A DNA stretch of 24,572 nt from Candidatus Segetimicrobium genomatis (GCA_005883865.1 VBAO01000177.1:1-24572); one strand, 5' to 3'. Counted from the stretch's first letter, positions 7,462-15,694 are shown. Numbers and translations are program-made. The notes: generated by a model from the sequence alone, not told the origin.

Positions 7462-7721
7462 CGGGCCTGCACCAGGAAGCGAATCGCGGTCCGTTCCTCG
7501 CCTTCGATCTCTATTTTGGTGAACGCGGGAATGGCGATCAGGTCGATCCCGTTTGGGGCGACGAATCCCCGGCAGATGGCGATCGCCTTGACGGCCTGGT
7601 TCACCGCACCAGCCCCGACGGCCTGCATCTCGACCGACCCCTTCTCACGAATCACGGCGGCGAGGGCTCCTGCCACGGCCTTCGGCTTCGAATCGGCGGA
7701 GACTTTGAGCATTTCCCCCAT
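7458..7721 (-). CDS. spoVS: Stage V sporulation protein S (SpoVS)
   Basis: An 87-residue protein with near-consensus SpoVS sequence: MLKVSADSKPKAVAGALA at the N-terminus, VEMQAVGAGAVNQAVKAIA in the middle and GFVAPNGIDLIAIPAF followed by EGEERTAIRFLVQAR at the end. SpoVS has an Alba-like fold; in Bacillus it affects septum and coat stages of sporulation, but homologues are common in non-sporulating Deinococcota and relatives, so it does not prove sporulation. The start is ATG 7721 with AAGGAG about 11 nt upstream. The second in-frame ATG at 7712 has a purine run too close to serve it. The stop codon overlaps the prs start (CTGA). The leader of about 130 nt carries a hairpin and a small tandem repeat. 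Confidence 0.93.
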   Translation of the reverse strand: MGEMLKVSADSKPKAVAGALAAVIREKGSVEMQAVGAGAVNQAVKAIAICRGFVAPNGIDLIAIPAFTKIEIEGEERTAIRFLVQAR

Positions 7722-7737
7722 GCCGCGTCTGCTCCTT

Positions 7738-7780
7738 CAGTTGCTGCAGTTGCTGCTACGATCCCGGCCGGGTGCCGGCC
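7738..7780. repeat. spoVS leader: 9-bp tandem repeat and GC hairpin
   Basis: The plus strand shows two head-to-tail copies of CAGTTGCTG at 7738-7755, then a perfect 6-bp inverted repeat GGCCGG-GTG-CCGGCC at 7766-7780. They lie between the WecG/TagA-family gene and spoVS. The hairpin has no U-run, so it may be a mere pause or spacing element rather than a terminator. Confidence 0.4.
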
Positions 7781-7851
7781 CCTATTCAATGATCCGTTGG
7801 GGAACTCCTCTTCACTAGTAATACCCCGGGGCGCCGCTTCCGGGACGGCGA

Positions 7852-8589
7852 TCATCGCGGCCGCGGGCGCCAGCGGTCGAGCCAGACCGCGGCCATGAAC
7901 CGGGGAATCGCCATCTGCCGCCCCAACCGGCCCGGCTGGCGGATGAGCCGGTAGCACCATTCGAGCCCCAGGGTCCGCATGATGCGCGGAGCCCGCCGCG
8001 CCCGGCCGGCCCACACGTCCAGCGTCCCGCCGACCCCGATCGCCACCGGCGCCCCGAGCGAGGCGAGGTGCCGGTGGAGCCACCGCTCCTGGCGCGGGCT
8101 CCCGAGCCCCGCCAGCAGCAGCGTCGGCGCCGCGTCGCGAACCGCCCGCACGACGGCGGGATCATCTTCGGGACCGAAGTACCCGGGAAGCGCCCGCCGG
8201 ACATCGATGCCGGGATGGCGGAGGCGGAGGTTGGCGGCCGCGGCATCCGCCACGCCCGGGGCGCCACCCACCAGGCACACCCGCCAGCCGCGCCTGAGCG
8301 CCTCGTCGCAGAGCCGTCCGGCGAGGTCGATCCCAGGCACCCGCCCGGGGAGGGATCGGCCGAGTTGACGCGCCCCCCAGACCACCCCCACGCCGTCCGC
8401 CACGACGAGCGCGGCCCGGTGGAGGATCTCCCGGAGATCGGGAGCCAAACGGGCCTGCATGACCATCTCGACGTTGGCCGTGACGACGAGATGGGGGCCC
8501 GGGTCGCGCGCCAGCGCCACGATGGAGCCGACGGCCCCGTCCAGATCGACCGGATCGAACCCCACGCCGAGCACGTCGACCCGGTTCAC
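7852..8589 (-). CDS. WecG/TagA/CpsF family glycosyltransferase
   Basis: A 245-residue GT26-family enzyme. Family blocks are seen in order: VTANVEMVMQ (T-N-E substrate region), VADGVGVVWGARQLG, RVPGIDLA, and GLGSPRQERWL in the C-terminal half, ending in a basic, amphipathic tail (GLEWCYRLIRQPGRLGRQM) that in TagA relatives brings the enzyme to the membrane. Members add ManNAc or a related sugar to a lipid-linked GlcNAc in teichoic-acid, ECA or secondary-wall-polymer synthesis. The start is GTG 8589, whose bases overlap the csaB stop as GTGA, giving translational coupling; the frame extends far upstream only as an open GC-rich frame across csaB. Its position after csaB and the DUF5693 gene supports a role in the cell-surface polymer that csaB pyruvylates. 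Confidence 0.88.
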   Translation of the reverse strand: MNRVDVLGVGFDPVDLDGAVGSIVALARDPGPHLVVTANVEMVMQARLAPDLREILHRAALVVADGVGVVWGARQLGRSLPGRVPGIDLAGRLCDEALRRGWRVCLVGGAPGVADAAAANLRLRHPGIDVRRALPGYFGPEDDPAVVRAVRDAAPTLLLAGLGSPRQERWLHRHLASLGAPVAIGVGGTLDVWAGRARRAPRIMRTLGLEWCYRLIRQPGRLGRQMAIPRFMAAVWLDRWRPRPR

Positions 8590-9659
8590 GGGACCATCTG
8601 CGCGGCGAGGTTCGGCGCCAATGCGGCGCGCGCGCGAAGCGGGGCGACGGCCGCGAGCACGCGGGCGCGCCGCGCCCCCGCGTCGGCGAGCGCGTCCCGG
8701 ATCATCCCGACGAGGACAGGCGCATCGAGATGTCCGGGATCGAGGAGTGGCTCCCCCAGCTCGCGGGCAACCGCGCCGACCTTGGGATCGTACGCCAGGG
8801 ACACGAGGGGCACGCCCTGCGTCGCCGCAAACACGAGGGCGTGGAGGCGCATGCCCACGACGAGCGTGAGGCCGGAGACCAGGGCCAGCATCTCGCGGGG
8901 AGTGAGGGCCGCCCGCACCACCCGCGCCCCCGGCCCGACGGTCGCGGCCACCCGCTCGGCGAGGGCGAGATCCCCGGGCCGCTGCATCGCCAGACACACC
9001 CACCGCGCGTCGCAGCGCTCGGCGACGGTTCGGGCGGCTGTGGTCACCGCGTCGAGCCACGCGTCGTCCTTCCACGAGCGCAACGCGAGCCCGAGGTGGA
9101 CTCCCTCCCCCCACTGCGCCATCTCAGCGAGCACGCGCGCCGACCATTCGGGGGCGAGGAGCAGGGCCGGATCGCCAGCCAGCACGGCCGGGGGACGGTC
9201 GACCCCGAGCGCGGCGAGGACCGAGAGGGACTCCCGATCCCGAAGGGTGAGGAGGTCGACGGCGTTGAGCTGCCGGCGCGCCGCGGATCGGATCGCCCGG
9301 CCGCGCAGCGGCCCGATCCCCTGGGCGTAGACCGCCGTGCGGCAGCCCAATCGCCGGGCCAGCGCGAGCACGCCGAGATAGTACCACGGGCTCCGCCAGC
9401 TCGTGACGTCCTGGAACAGGCTTCCGCCGCCCGACAGGAAGAGGTCGCACCGCCGCAGGACGCGCACGAGACCGCGCAGGCCGGCCCTGGGTACCCCCTC
9501 GACGCCGAACGCTCGACCCGTGGCCTCCGGAGCGGCCGAGAGCACCGCGATCTCGACGTCCGGGCGCCGGGCCCGCAGGGCGTCGACGGTCGCCGCGAGC
9601 ACCGCCTCATCCCCCAGGTTGTCGAATCCGTAATAGCCGGAGAGCACCACCCGGCTCAT
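8586..9659 (-). CDS. csaB: Polysaccharide pyruvyl transferase CsaB
   Basis: A 357-residue enzyme of the polysaccharide pyruvyl transferase family. The diagnostic N-terminal GYYGFDNLGDEAVL, the FLSGGGSLFQD loop, VYAQGIGPL, the DPALLL block and the C-terminal GMRLHALVFAA and VSLAYDPKV are all present, so it is full length. CsaB puts a ketal-linked pyruvate from phosphoenolpyruvate on a wall polysaccharide, which lets SLH-domain S-layer proteins bind the wall. The start is ATG 9659, 12 bp after the DUF5693 stop; no clear Shine-Dalgarno is visible, so coupling is likely. The 3' end overlaps the glycosyltransferase start by 4 bp. By inference the organism carries SLH-anchored surface proteins. Confidence 0.93.
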   Translation of the reverse strand: MSRVVLSGYYGFDNLGDEAVLAATVDALRARRPDVEIAVLSAAPEATGRAFGVEGVPRAGLRGLVRVLRRCDLFLSGGGSLFQDVTSWRSPWYYLGVLALARRLGCRTAVYAQGIGPLRGRAIRSAARRQLNAVDLLTLRDRESLSVLAALGVDRPPAVLAGDPALLLAPEWSARVLAEMAQWGEGVHLGLALRSWKDDAWLDAVTTAARTVAERCDARWVCLAMQRPGDLALAERVAATVGPGARVVRAALTPREMLALVSGLTLVVGMRLHALVFAATQGVPLVSLAYDPKVGAVARELGEPLLDPGHLDAPVLVGMIRDALADAGARRARVLAAVAPLRARAALAPNLAAQMVP

Positions 9660-9671
9660 TGGGGGCGGCGT

Positions 9672-11682
9672 CTAGGCGCGGACCGGCCGCCCCCTGGGAG
9701 CGTCCGGGGCGGTCCCGTGGGGGGACCACCGGCGGCGGCCCCACAGGACGAGGACGATGAGGACCGCGCCGATCGCCGATCCGATGACGAGCGCATAGAG
9801 GGTGCGGAGGACGACGTAGACGATCGGGGTGTGGATGTGCGAGAAGGAATTCACGAGTCCCACCTGGCCGATCGCGCCGAGGAGCGCCGCCGGCAGCACC
9901 CAGCGGCGGAGCCCGAGGGCCGGCAGCGCAAACGCCAGCGCCAGGAACGGGTGCCCGATCAGGAACTCCTTCGTCCGAGGACGCGCGACGACCAGGTGCG
10001 ACAGGATCACCCGGCTCTTGAGCTCGAGCGCGCCCAGCGCGGGCAGTCCGGCGTTTCCGGTGCGCCCGAGGGCGAAGACGGCGGCGAGCCCCACCGCGAT
10101 CACCACGATCCCGTACTCGAGCAGGAGCGGCTGGCGCGCCCACGCGCGAAGGCGCGGCCACAGCTGCCCGCGGGGCGCATCGGCGGCCGCGAGCATCAAC
10201 CCGATCAGCACGACGGGAACGATGTGGGCCAGCTTGACCCCGAGGAACTCCTTGATCTCCAGCATGAAGATCCACTGGCTGAGCAGCCCCGCGACCAAGA
10301 CGCCCCCGAGCGCGCTGCCGGCCGATACCGCCCACAGCCGCAGGACGCTCCCCAGCACCACCCGGGCCCCCGGGGCCATCGGAGGCCGCGGGGACGCGCC
10401 CGGCGGGGGCAGGATCCCCATCAGGGAGAGCGTCGGAAACGCGAGCGCAGCGAGCAGCGCCAGGAGCTGGCTCCAGAGCGTCACGTGGTGCAGGATGACG
10501 ACCGCCGCGGTGACGACGCCCCCGGCCAGGACCCCCGCGCCGAGGACGCGAGGAGGGACCGGGCGGCCGAGGATCGCGGCCGTCTCCCCCACCGCCATCG
10601 CCCCGGCCGCAAGCGCCCCGAGCGCCATGAGCCCGTACAACCATGGGCGAATCGCCACGTTCGGCAGGGGCGCGGCCTTCCCCATCCGGTACCCCCCATG
10701 CTCGAGGGCGGCGCTGATCGACCGGACGTAGGACAGGTTCGCCTGAATCTGATCCTCGCCGGCGCCGGTGCTCAAAAACGGCCGGACGTAGAGAGAGGAG
10801 GGCCAGTTCGTCCGGCGTGAGGCTGAACACCCGGAGGACCTGGGGCGCGACGTTCAGGGCCAGCGCAAGATCGCCCCGCTGCCGCCGGCGGGCGGTGAAG
10901 GTTTCGATCTGCCCATAGGCGAACCCTGACGCCTTCATCTGCTCGGCGACCTGGGGGATGAGGCGCTCGTATCCGAGGACCTGGGTGCCGTCGAAGATCA
11001 GGGTGGGCCGCTCCCCCGCGCTCCGAAGCTGGGCAAAAAAGGCCTCCAGGCCGCCCGGGGCGACCTCATGAAAGTTCCGCATCCGCACGTCCACGGCCAG
11101 CCGGTGGGCGCGGAGCGCGGCGGCGTCCTCGGGGCTCACCCCGAGCGGCGCCTCCTCGATCTCCGGACCGCGCCCCTCGATCTCCAGCACCGGCCCGCTG
11201 CCTTCGACCAGCGTGATCCGGGCCGATCCTCCGTGGGGCACCAGGTGCACGGCGAGCCCGGACCGCACCTGGTCGAGGATCGGCAGCGCTCCCAGGACGT
11301 AGGTGTTGCCGGGGCGAATGCGGCCGGCCCGGACCAGATCGCCGAACGGTCCGCCCACCGCGTTGGTCCGCGCGAGGTTTGCGAGATCGGCTCCGGTCAT
11401 GTACGTCACGCGCCCGGCCTCCGCGAGGCGCTTGAGCGACGCGGCGTAGACCGTGACGCTCCGGGCTCCCGCCTCGTAGAGCGCGCTGTAGAACACATCC
11501 CGATCGGCCCCGGTGCGCCGGAGGAGCGTGGTCCAGTCGTCGCCGTCGACCGTGATCTCGACGGTGCGGTACGACTGCTCGAGCCGGTACCGATGGACCA
11601 GGACGGCCAGGGCGGCCGCCAACCCCGCGACCACGCACACCGCAAGGATGGGATACCGGGACCACAGCGACCGCGGGATCAC
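9672..11682 (-). CDS. DUF5693 family membrane protein, frameshifted as given
   Basis: A protein of about 669 residues split over two frames. The 5' part starts at GTG 11682 (GAGG seven bases upstream) with a signal-anchor helix and an extracytoplasmic domain reaching SLTPDELALLSLRP. The 3' part, from about 10790 to 9672, starts with FLSTGAGEDQIQANLSYV and has around ten hydrophobic helices, with conserved blocks RTGNAG, RPRTKEFLIGHP and SFSHIHTP. The join lies at a run of five T's on the coding strand (10778-10774); four T's would give one continuous frame. No function is established for DUF5693, but it regularly accompanies csaB, so a part in export or transfer of the surface polymer is inferred. 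The frameshift could be a consensus error, a real mutation or slippage at the T-run. Confidence 0.8.
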
Positions 11683-11718
11683 CCGCGTCCCTCGAGCATC
11701 ACCCCGGGCCGCGCCGGG

Positions 11719-12423
11719 CTACGACGAGCCCATCCCCGCGTCGAGGACAAGCCTCCCATCGTCCATTCGCACGTCGGTGAGTTGAAGCCCAAACGGCAAC
11801 GCCGGGATCCGCATCACGCCCGGGATCCGGGTCGTCACCTGACCCTTGAACGCGGCGCCGTGGGTGGCGCCGGTCGCGGCGGCGCGATCCAGGATGAGAT
11901 CGATCGTCCCGCCCGGGCCGAGCACGAGGCGTCCCGCGCCCTCGATCGCGACGTCGGCGCCGAGCGCGGGGATCACTCCGCGGACGAGCACCCGACCGGG
12001 CTGCACCACGAGCGCATGGATCCGCACCCCCGGCTCGCGCGCCAGGGTTCGCGCGAGGGCATCTTGCGAGACCGTCGCCTGGGCGTGGCCGGAGCCGATG
12101 GCGCGGACCACGAACGCGCGGTCCACGTACAGCGCCCGCGGATCCACCTGCACGTGGCCGAGCGTGGCGCTGAAATGCTCGAGGCGCTGGTCCCCCACCC
12201 GAACGTCACGCGCCGCCACGGTCATCCGATCCATTCTCCCCCACCACAGCGCGGGGACCGGCCACGCTTCGAGCGTGACGTCCACCCCGGCGGCGGGAAG
12301 GAACGTGCGCAGCGAGGCTCCAAGCAGGGTGGCGGCCACGACGGGAGTGGCCAGGTTGATGCAGACAGCGGCGGCGAGAACTCCGACCGAATACCACCAC
12401 CACCGCTTCGGCCAGAGGGGCAC
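11719..12423 (-). CDS. DUF2993 / LmeA-like membrane-anchored protein (in frame with prfB)
   Basis: If translated from the GTG at 12423 this is a 234-residue protein: a WWWYSVGVLAAAVCINLA membrane anchor, then a beta-rich DUF2993 domain with AWPVPALWWGRMDRMTVAA and the closing LPFGLQLTDVRMDDGRLVL. DUF2993 proteins, such as mycobacterial LmeA, bind phospholipids at the outer face of the membrane and help envelope polymer maturation, which fits the DUF5693-csaB-WecG/TagA genes that follow. In the given sequence there is no stop between RF2 and this domain, so it reads as a C-terminal extension of RF2. A GAGGGG about 12 nt before the GTG could serve separate initiation. I favour a separate gene or a coupled product, because RF2 tethered to membrane would be very odd. 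Confidence 0.7.
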   Translation of the reverse strand: MPLWPKRWWWYSVGVLAAAVCINLATPVVAATLLGASLRTFLPAAGVDVTLEAWPVPALWWGRMDRMTVAARDVRVGDQRLEHFSATLGHVQVDPRALYVDRAFVVRAIGSGHAQATVSQDALARTLAREPGVRIHALVVQPGRVLVRGVIPALGADVAIEGAGRLVLGPGGTIDLILDRAAATGATHGAAFKGQVTTRIPGVMRIPALPFGLQLTDVRMDDGRLVLDAGMGSS

Positions 12424-13549
12424 GACTACCCCACTGCCCCTCGATCCCTCGGCGGGGGGCTTCCCCACGCGCAGCGACGCCTCGATGAACGCGTCCAGGT
12501 CCCCATTGAGGACCGCCTGGGCGTTTCCGGTCTCGAGGCCCGTGCGATGGTCCTTCACCAGGGTGTAGGGGTGAAGGACATAGGACCGGATCTGGTTCCC
12601 CCACGCGGCGTCCCGGTGCTCGCCCCGCAGGGCCGTGAGTTTCTGCTGCTGTTCCTCATGCTGCAACTCGTAGAGCCTGGCCTGGAGCAGTTTCATCGCG
12701 GTCAGCTTGTTGGCGTGCTGCGAGCGTTCGTTCTGACACTGGACGACGATCCCGGTGGGGACGTGGGTGATCCGCACCGCCGTTTCCACCTTGTTGACGT
12801 TCTGGCCGCCCGCGCCCCCGGAGCGGTACGTGTCGATCCTGAGCTCGTCGTCCTTGACGGGGACCTCGGCGGCCTCGACCTCCGGGATCACATCGACGAG
12901 CGCAAAAGAGGTGTGCCGGCGGTGGGCCGCGTCGAACGGCGAGAGGCGCACGAGACGGTGCACCCCCCGCTCCCCGTGGAGGTAGCCGTAGGCGTTCGTC
13001 CCGGACACGAACACGGTGACGCTCTTCATTCCCGCTTCCTCGCCGGGTGAGATGTCCACGACCTCCGTCCGATAGCCATGGGCCTCAGCCCACCGCAGGT
13101 ACATCCGAAGGAGCATCTCGACCCAGTCCTGGGACTCGGTCCCCCCGGCGCCCGCATGGATCGAGAGAATGGCGTTCCGGGCATCGTGCTCTCCGCTGAA
13201 CCGGGTGGCGAGCTCGAGGCGCTCGATCGTGCTCCCGACCGCGCGCACCTCGCGCTCGATGTCACCGAGGGCGCCCGGGTCGTCCCGGGCGGTGAGGTCG
13301 ACGAGTTCCAGCAGATCGGCCACCTCCTGCTCGAGGTGGCTCAGCTCATCAACCCGGCCGCGTAACGCCGCGACCTCGCGGGACGTCCGGCGGGCCGCGT
13401 CCGGGTCCGCCCAAAACGCCGGCTGCTGCATCTGGCGATCAAGGTCGCTGAGACGGGCCCGCTGGCGAGGAAGGTCAAAGGTGCCTCCCGATGCTTTGCA
13501 CGCGCTCCTGGTACTCGCCCAGGAGCCGCCTGAGATCGTCGATTGTCAC
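12424..13549 (-). CDS. prfB: Peptide chain release factor 2 (programmed +1 frameshift)
   Basis: RF2 terminates translation at UGA and UAA. The start is GTG 13549 with GGGGAGG 8 nt upstream. The first 24 codons end in CTT followed by an in-frame TGA (13477-13475); after a +1 shift the frame continues with GACCTT and runs on to the end of the RF2 domain. Numbering through the shift puts the SPF stop-codon recognition motif at residues 203-205 and the GGQ peptidyl-hydrolase motif at 247-249, both as in E. coli RF2. The domain ends near LNGDLDAFIEASLRVG. Unusually, the frame does not stop there but runs into the DUF2993 domain; a TAG at 12428-12426 is in the frame that would be used if one C were missing from the C6 run at 12459-12454. 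The gene follows lnt by 81 bp and belongs to the conserved secA-prfB neighbourhood. Confidence 0.93.
13475..13489 (-). promoter_or_regulatory. RF2 programmed +1 frameshift site
   Basis: On the coding strand the site reads GGGAGG-CAC-CTT-TGA-C. The Shine-Dalgarno-like GGGAGG (13489-13484) lies 3 nt before the slippery CTT (13480-13478), and the next codon is TGA followed by C, the weakest UGA context. This matches the classical prfB autoregulatory arrangement: low RF2 slows termination at the UGA, the ribosome slips +1 and full RF2 is made. Confidence 0.92.
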
Positions 13550-13620
13550 GCTACGAGCCTCCCCGTCATCGCCGGCCTGCCGGCGCGCCGGCGGCTTCCT
13601 CGCCGCGCGGCCAGCAATTT

Positions 13621-13648
13621 ATTATAGCATTCACCACAGCGAAATCAA
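13621..13648 (-). promoter_or_regulatory. Putative prfB promoter at the 3' end of lnt
   Basis: TATAAT (13626-13621) is a perfect -10 box on the minus strand, preceded at 16 nt by TTGATT (13648-13643). It overlaps the end of lnt and lies about 72 nt before the prfB start. It stands out as AT-rich in very GC-rich surroundings and would let prfB and the envelope genes after it be transcribed apart from secA-lnt. Confidence 0.5.
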
Positions 13649-15694
13649 AAAGCCGAGGAGGAGGGTCCCGGCCGCGTGGGCGACCGCGAGGGCGGGCACC
13701 TGAGCCCACCGCGCGCGAACGAGACCGAGCAGCGCTCCCAGGTACAGCGCCCACACCATCGCTTCGGCGCCGCGCCACGACGCGGCGGCGGCGCCGAGAA
13801 GCGCCGACCAGACCACCGCGACCCTCCAGCCCCGCCACGCGGCGGCGTCGGCGAAGACGAGGCCGCGGAGCCACCACTCCAGGGCGAGGCCCCCCGCCAG
13901 CGCCTGCGCGGCGGCCCCGCCCCACCCTCCCCCGCCCGGGGGGCCGAGGGCCGGCAGAGCCCCGTGGCTGGCGAACGCCTGGCGCGCGATGAGCGCGAGC
14001 CCGCCGACCCCCGCCAGCCCGAACACGAGGGCGGGGCCAACACCGCCCGCCTGGAACCCGAGGTCCCGAGCGGGACGTCCCAGGCTCTGGAGGCCGGTGA
14101 CGCAGAGGAGCGCCACAAGCGGGACGGACAGTCCCGGCGGTCCTGGGGCCGCGGCCCGAAGCCCTTCGATCCATATGACGGCTCCGATCACCGCCAGGGG
14201 AAGCGCCGAGTGAGCGACGAGTCGTGAGAACGCCGGGGTCCCGGTCTCCTCGGCGACAAAGGCCAGCGCGCGCGGCAGCAGCAGGCCCGCGGACGCGAGC
14301 GCGGCCATCCAGCCAAAGGCGTCGCCGATCCGAGCGTACACCGTCAGCCCGCGCAACGGCGCGACCGGGGCGGTGAGGATGCCGCGCCTGCCCAGCGGCA
14401 ACTCGACGAGCGTGCGACCCCGTGGATCGATGATGGCGCTGATCCCCTGGCTGGCCGCGCGGATGAGATACCGCCCCTCCTCGACGGCGCGGAACGGCGC
14501 CAGGGCCGCGTGCTGCGCCGGGGCCGTCCGGCCGTCAAACCAGGCGTCGTTCGTGAGAACTGCGAGGAGGGTCGCCCCATCCCGGACCGCCCGCCGGGCG
14601 ATCCCGGGAAAGACGCTCTCAAAGCAGATCGCCACGCCGAGTTGGGCCGGCGGCGTTCGCAGGACCCCAGGCGCGCGTCCCGGCTCCTCGCCGGCCTCGG
14701 CGAACGGCACGAGCCGGACCTTGTCGTACCGCCCGACCAGCAGGCCGGAGGGCGCAAACGCGAACGCCGAGTTGGTGCGCCCCCCTTCGAGGCTGGTGGC
14801 GATCACCGAGACTCGATCGGCGCGCGCCCATGACCGGATCGCCGCGAGCACCGGCGGGCTGCCGATGTCGACGGGGGACGCGGTCTCCGGCCACACGACC
14901 AGCGTCGCGCCGCGGCCCGCGGCCTCGTGGGTCAACCGTCCCAGGTCGGCGAGGGCACGCGCGGCGGCCTCGGGACCCTGCTCCCCACGCCCGGGGAAGT
15001 TGGGCTGGACGGCGGCGGCAACGAAGGTGGCCGGCACAGGGTGGCGGAGCTCACCCACCCCCCACAAGAGCGCCCCGGCCAGCACGATCCCGGTTCCGCA
15101 CACCGGGACGACGACCGCGCGGCGGGTCAGGATCACGTAGAGGGTGGCGTTCGTGAGCGCGACAAGGAAGCTCACCCCGTAGACGCCGGTCAGCGAGGCG
15201 ATCTGGATGACCGAGGCGGCCTGGTGCTGGGACGCTCCCAGCAGCGCCCAGGGGAAGCCGAGCGGGCCCTGGCTCCTCAGGAACTCCACGGCGGTCCATA
15301 CCAGGGCGATCCAGAGGAAGATCCACGGGCCGTCGTGGTCGCGCTCGACCCACGCGGTCGCGAGCATCGCGAGGCCTGGGAACACCGCGCCGAGCGCGGT
15401 GAGCAGCGCCCAGGCGGCCACCCCAAACGTGGTGCTCCACCAGAACACGCCACCGTAGGCGACGATCCCCCACAGGCACCCCAGCCAGAACGCGGCGCGG
15501 GGCGGGTGGTGGCGCGTGGCGATCAGGAGCGGGATTAGCGTGACCCACGCCACGAACCCCAGGTCGGGCAGGGGAAACGCGAGGACGAAGCCCAGGCCGG
15601 AGACCACCACCGCCACGAGGTCCGTGAAGCGAACGGCACGATCGGGACTCGACAGGTCGAAGGAGGGGGCCCAGACTACGCGCGGCGTACGCAA
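13631..15694 (-). CDS. lnt: Apolipoprotein N-acyltransferase fused to a CPBP-like membrane domain
   Basis: N-acylates the N-terminal Cys of lipoproteins at the membrane. The first about 500 residues form a complete Lnt: several N-terminal helices (GLGFVLAFPLPDLGFVAW), then the nitrilase domain with the catalytic triad in WPETASP (Glu ~270), GRYDKVRLVPF (Lys ~325) and VAICFES (Cys ~358), closed by a final helix. The frame then continues with five or six more helices resembling a CPBP intramembrane protease (ARDLGFQAGG, ALEWWLRGLVF, AVAHAAGTLLL). The CPBP glutamate pair is reduced to a single Glu and the central His motif is not visible, so protease activity is doubtful. No ATG, GTG or TTG separates the parts, so it is a fusion of up to 687 residues. 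The start is uncertain: TTG 15694 (used) and GTG 15616 both lack a Shine-Dalgarno. It follows secA by 37 bp. Confidence 0.87.
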   Translation of the reverse strand: MRTPRVVWAPSFDLSSPDRAVRFTDLVAVVVSGLGFVLAFPLPDLGFVAWVTLIPLLIATRHHPPRAAFWLGCLWGIVAYGGVFWWSTTFGVAAWALLTALGAVFPGLAMLATAWVERDHDGPWIFLWIALVWTAVEFLRSQGPLGFPWALLGASQHQAASVIQIASLTGVYGVSFLVALTNATLYVILTRRAVVVPVCGTGIVLAGALLWGVGELRHPVPATFVAAAVQPNFPGRGEQGPEAAARALADLGRLTHEAAGRGATLVVWPETASPVDIGSPPVLAAIRSWARADRVSVIATSLEGGRTNSAFAFAPSGLLVGRYDKVRLVPFAEAGEEPGRAPGVLRTPPAQLGVAICFESVFPGIARRAVRDGATLLAVLTNDAWFDGRTAPAQHAALAPFRAVEEGRYLIRAASQGISAIIDPRGRTLVELPLGRRGILTAPVAPLRGLTVYARIGDAFGWMAALASAGLLLPRALAFVAEETGTPAFSRLVAHSALPLAVIGAVIWIEGLRAAAPGPPGLSVPLVALLCVTGLQSLGRPARDLGFQAGGVGPALVFGLAGVGGLALIARQAFASHGALPALGPPGGGGWGGAAAQALAGGLALEWWLRGLVFADAAAWRGWRVAVVWSALLGAAAASWRGAEAMVWALYLGALLGLVRARWAQVPALAVAHAAGTLLLGFLISLW

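Noticed and set aside
7458..7721. SpoVG, as expected from the spoVG-glmU-prs order
   Set aside because: The sequence matches SpoVS (VAGALA, GAGAVNQAVKAIA, GFVAPNGIDL), not SpoVG.
8730..10820. Plus-strand open frame of nearly 700 codons opposite csaB and the DUF5693 gene
   Set aside because: The composition (Arg, Gly, Glu, His, Pro, Asp) is that of a shadow frame, and the opposite strand encodes conserved proteins.
11068..13050. Long plus-strand open frame opposite prfB and the DUF2993 region
   Set aside because: It is antisense to RF2, with no ribosome-binding site or family motifs.
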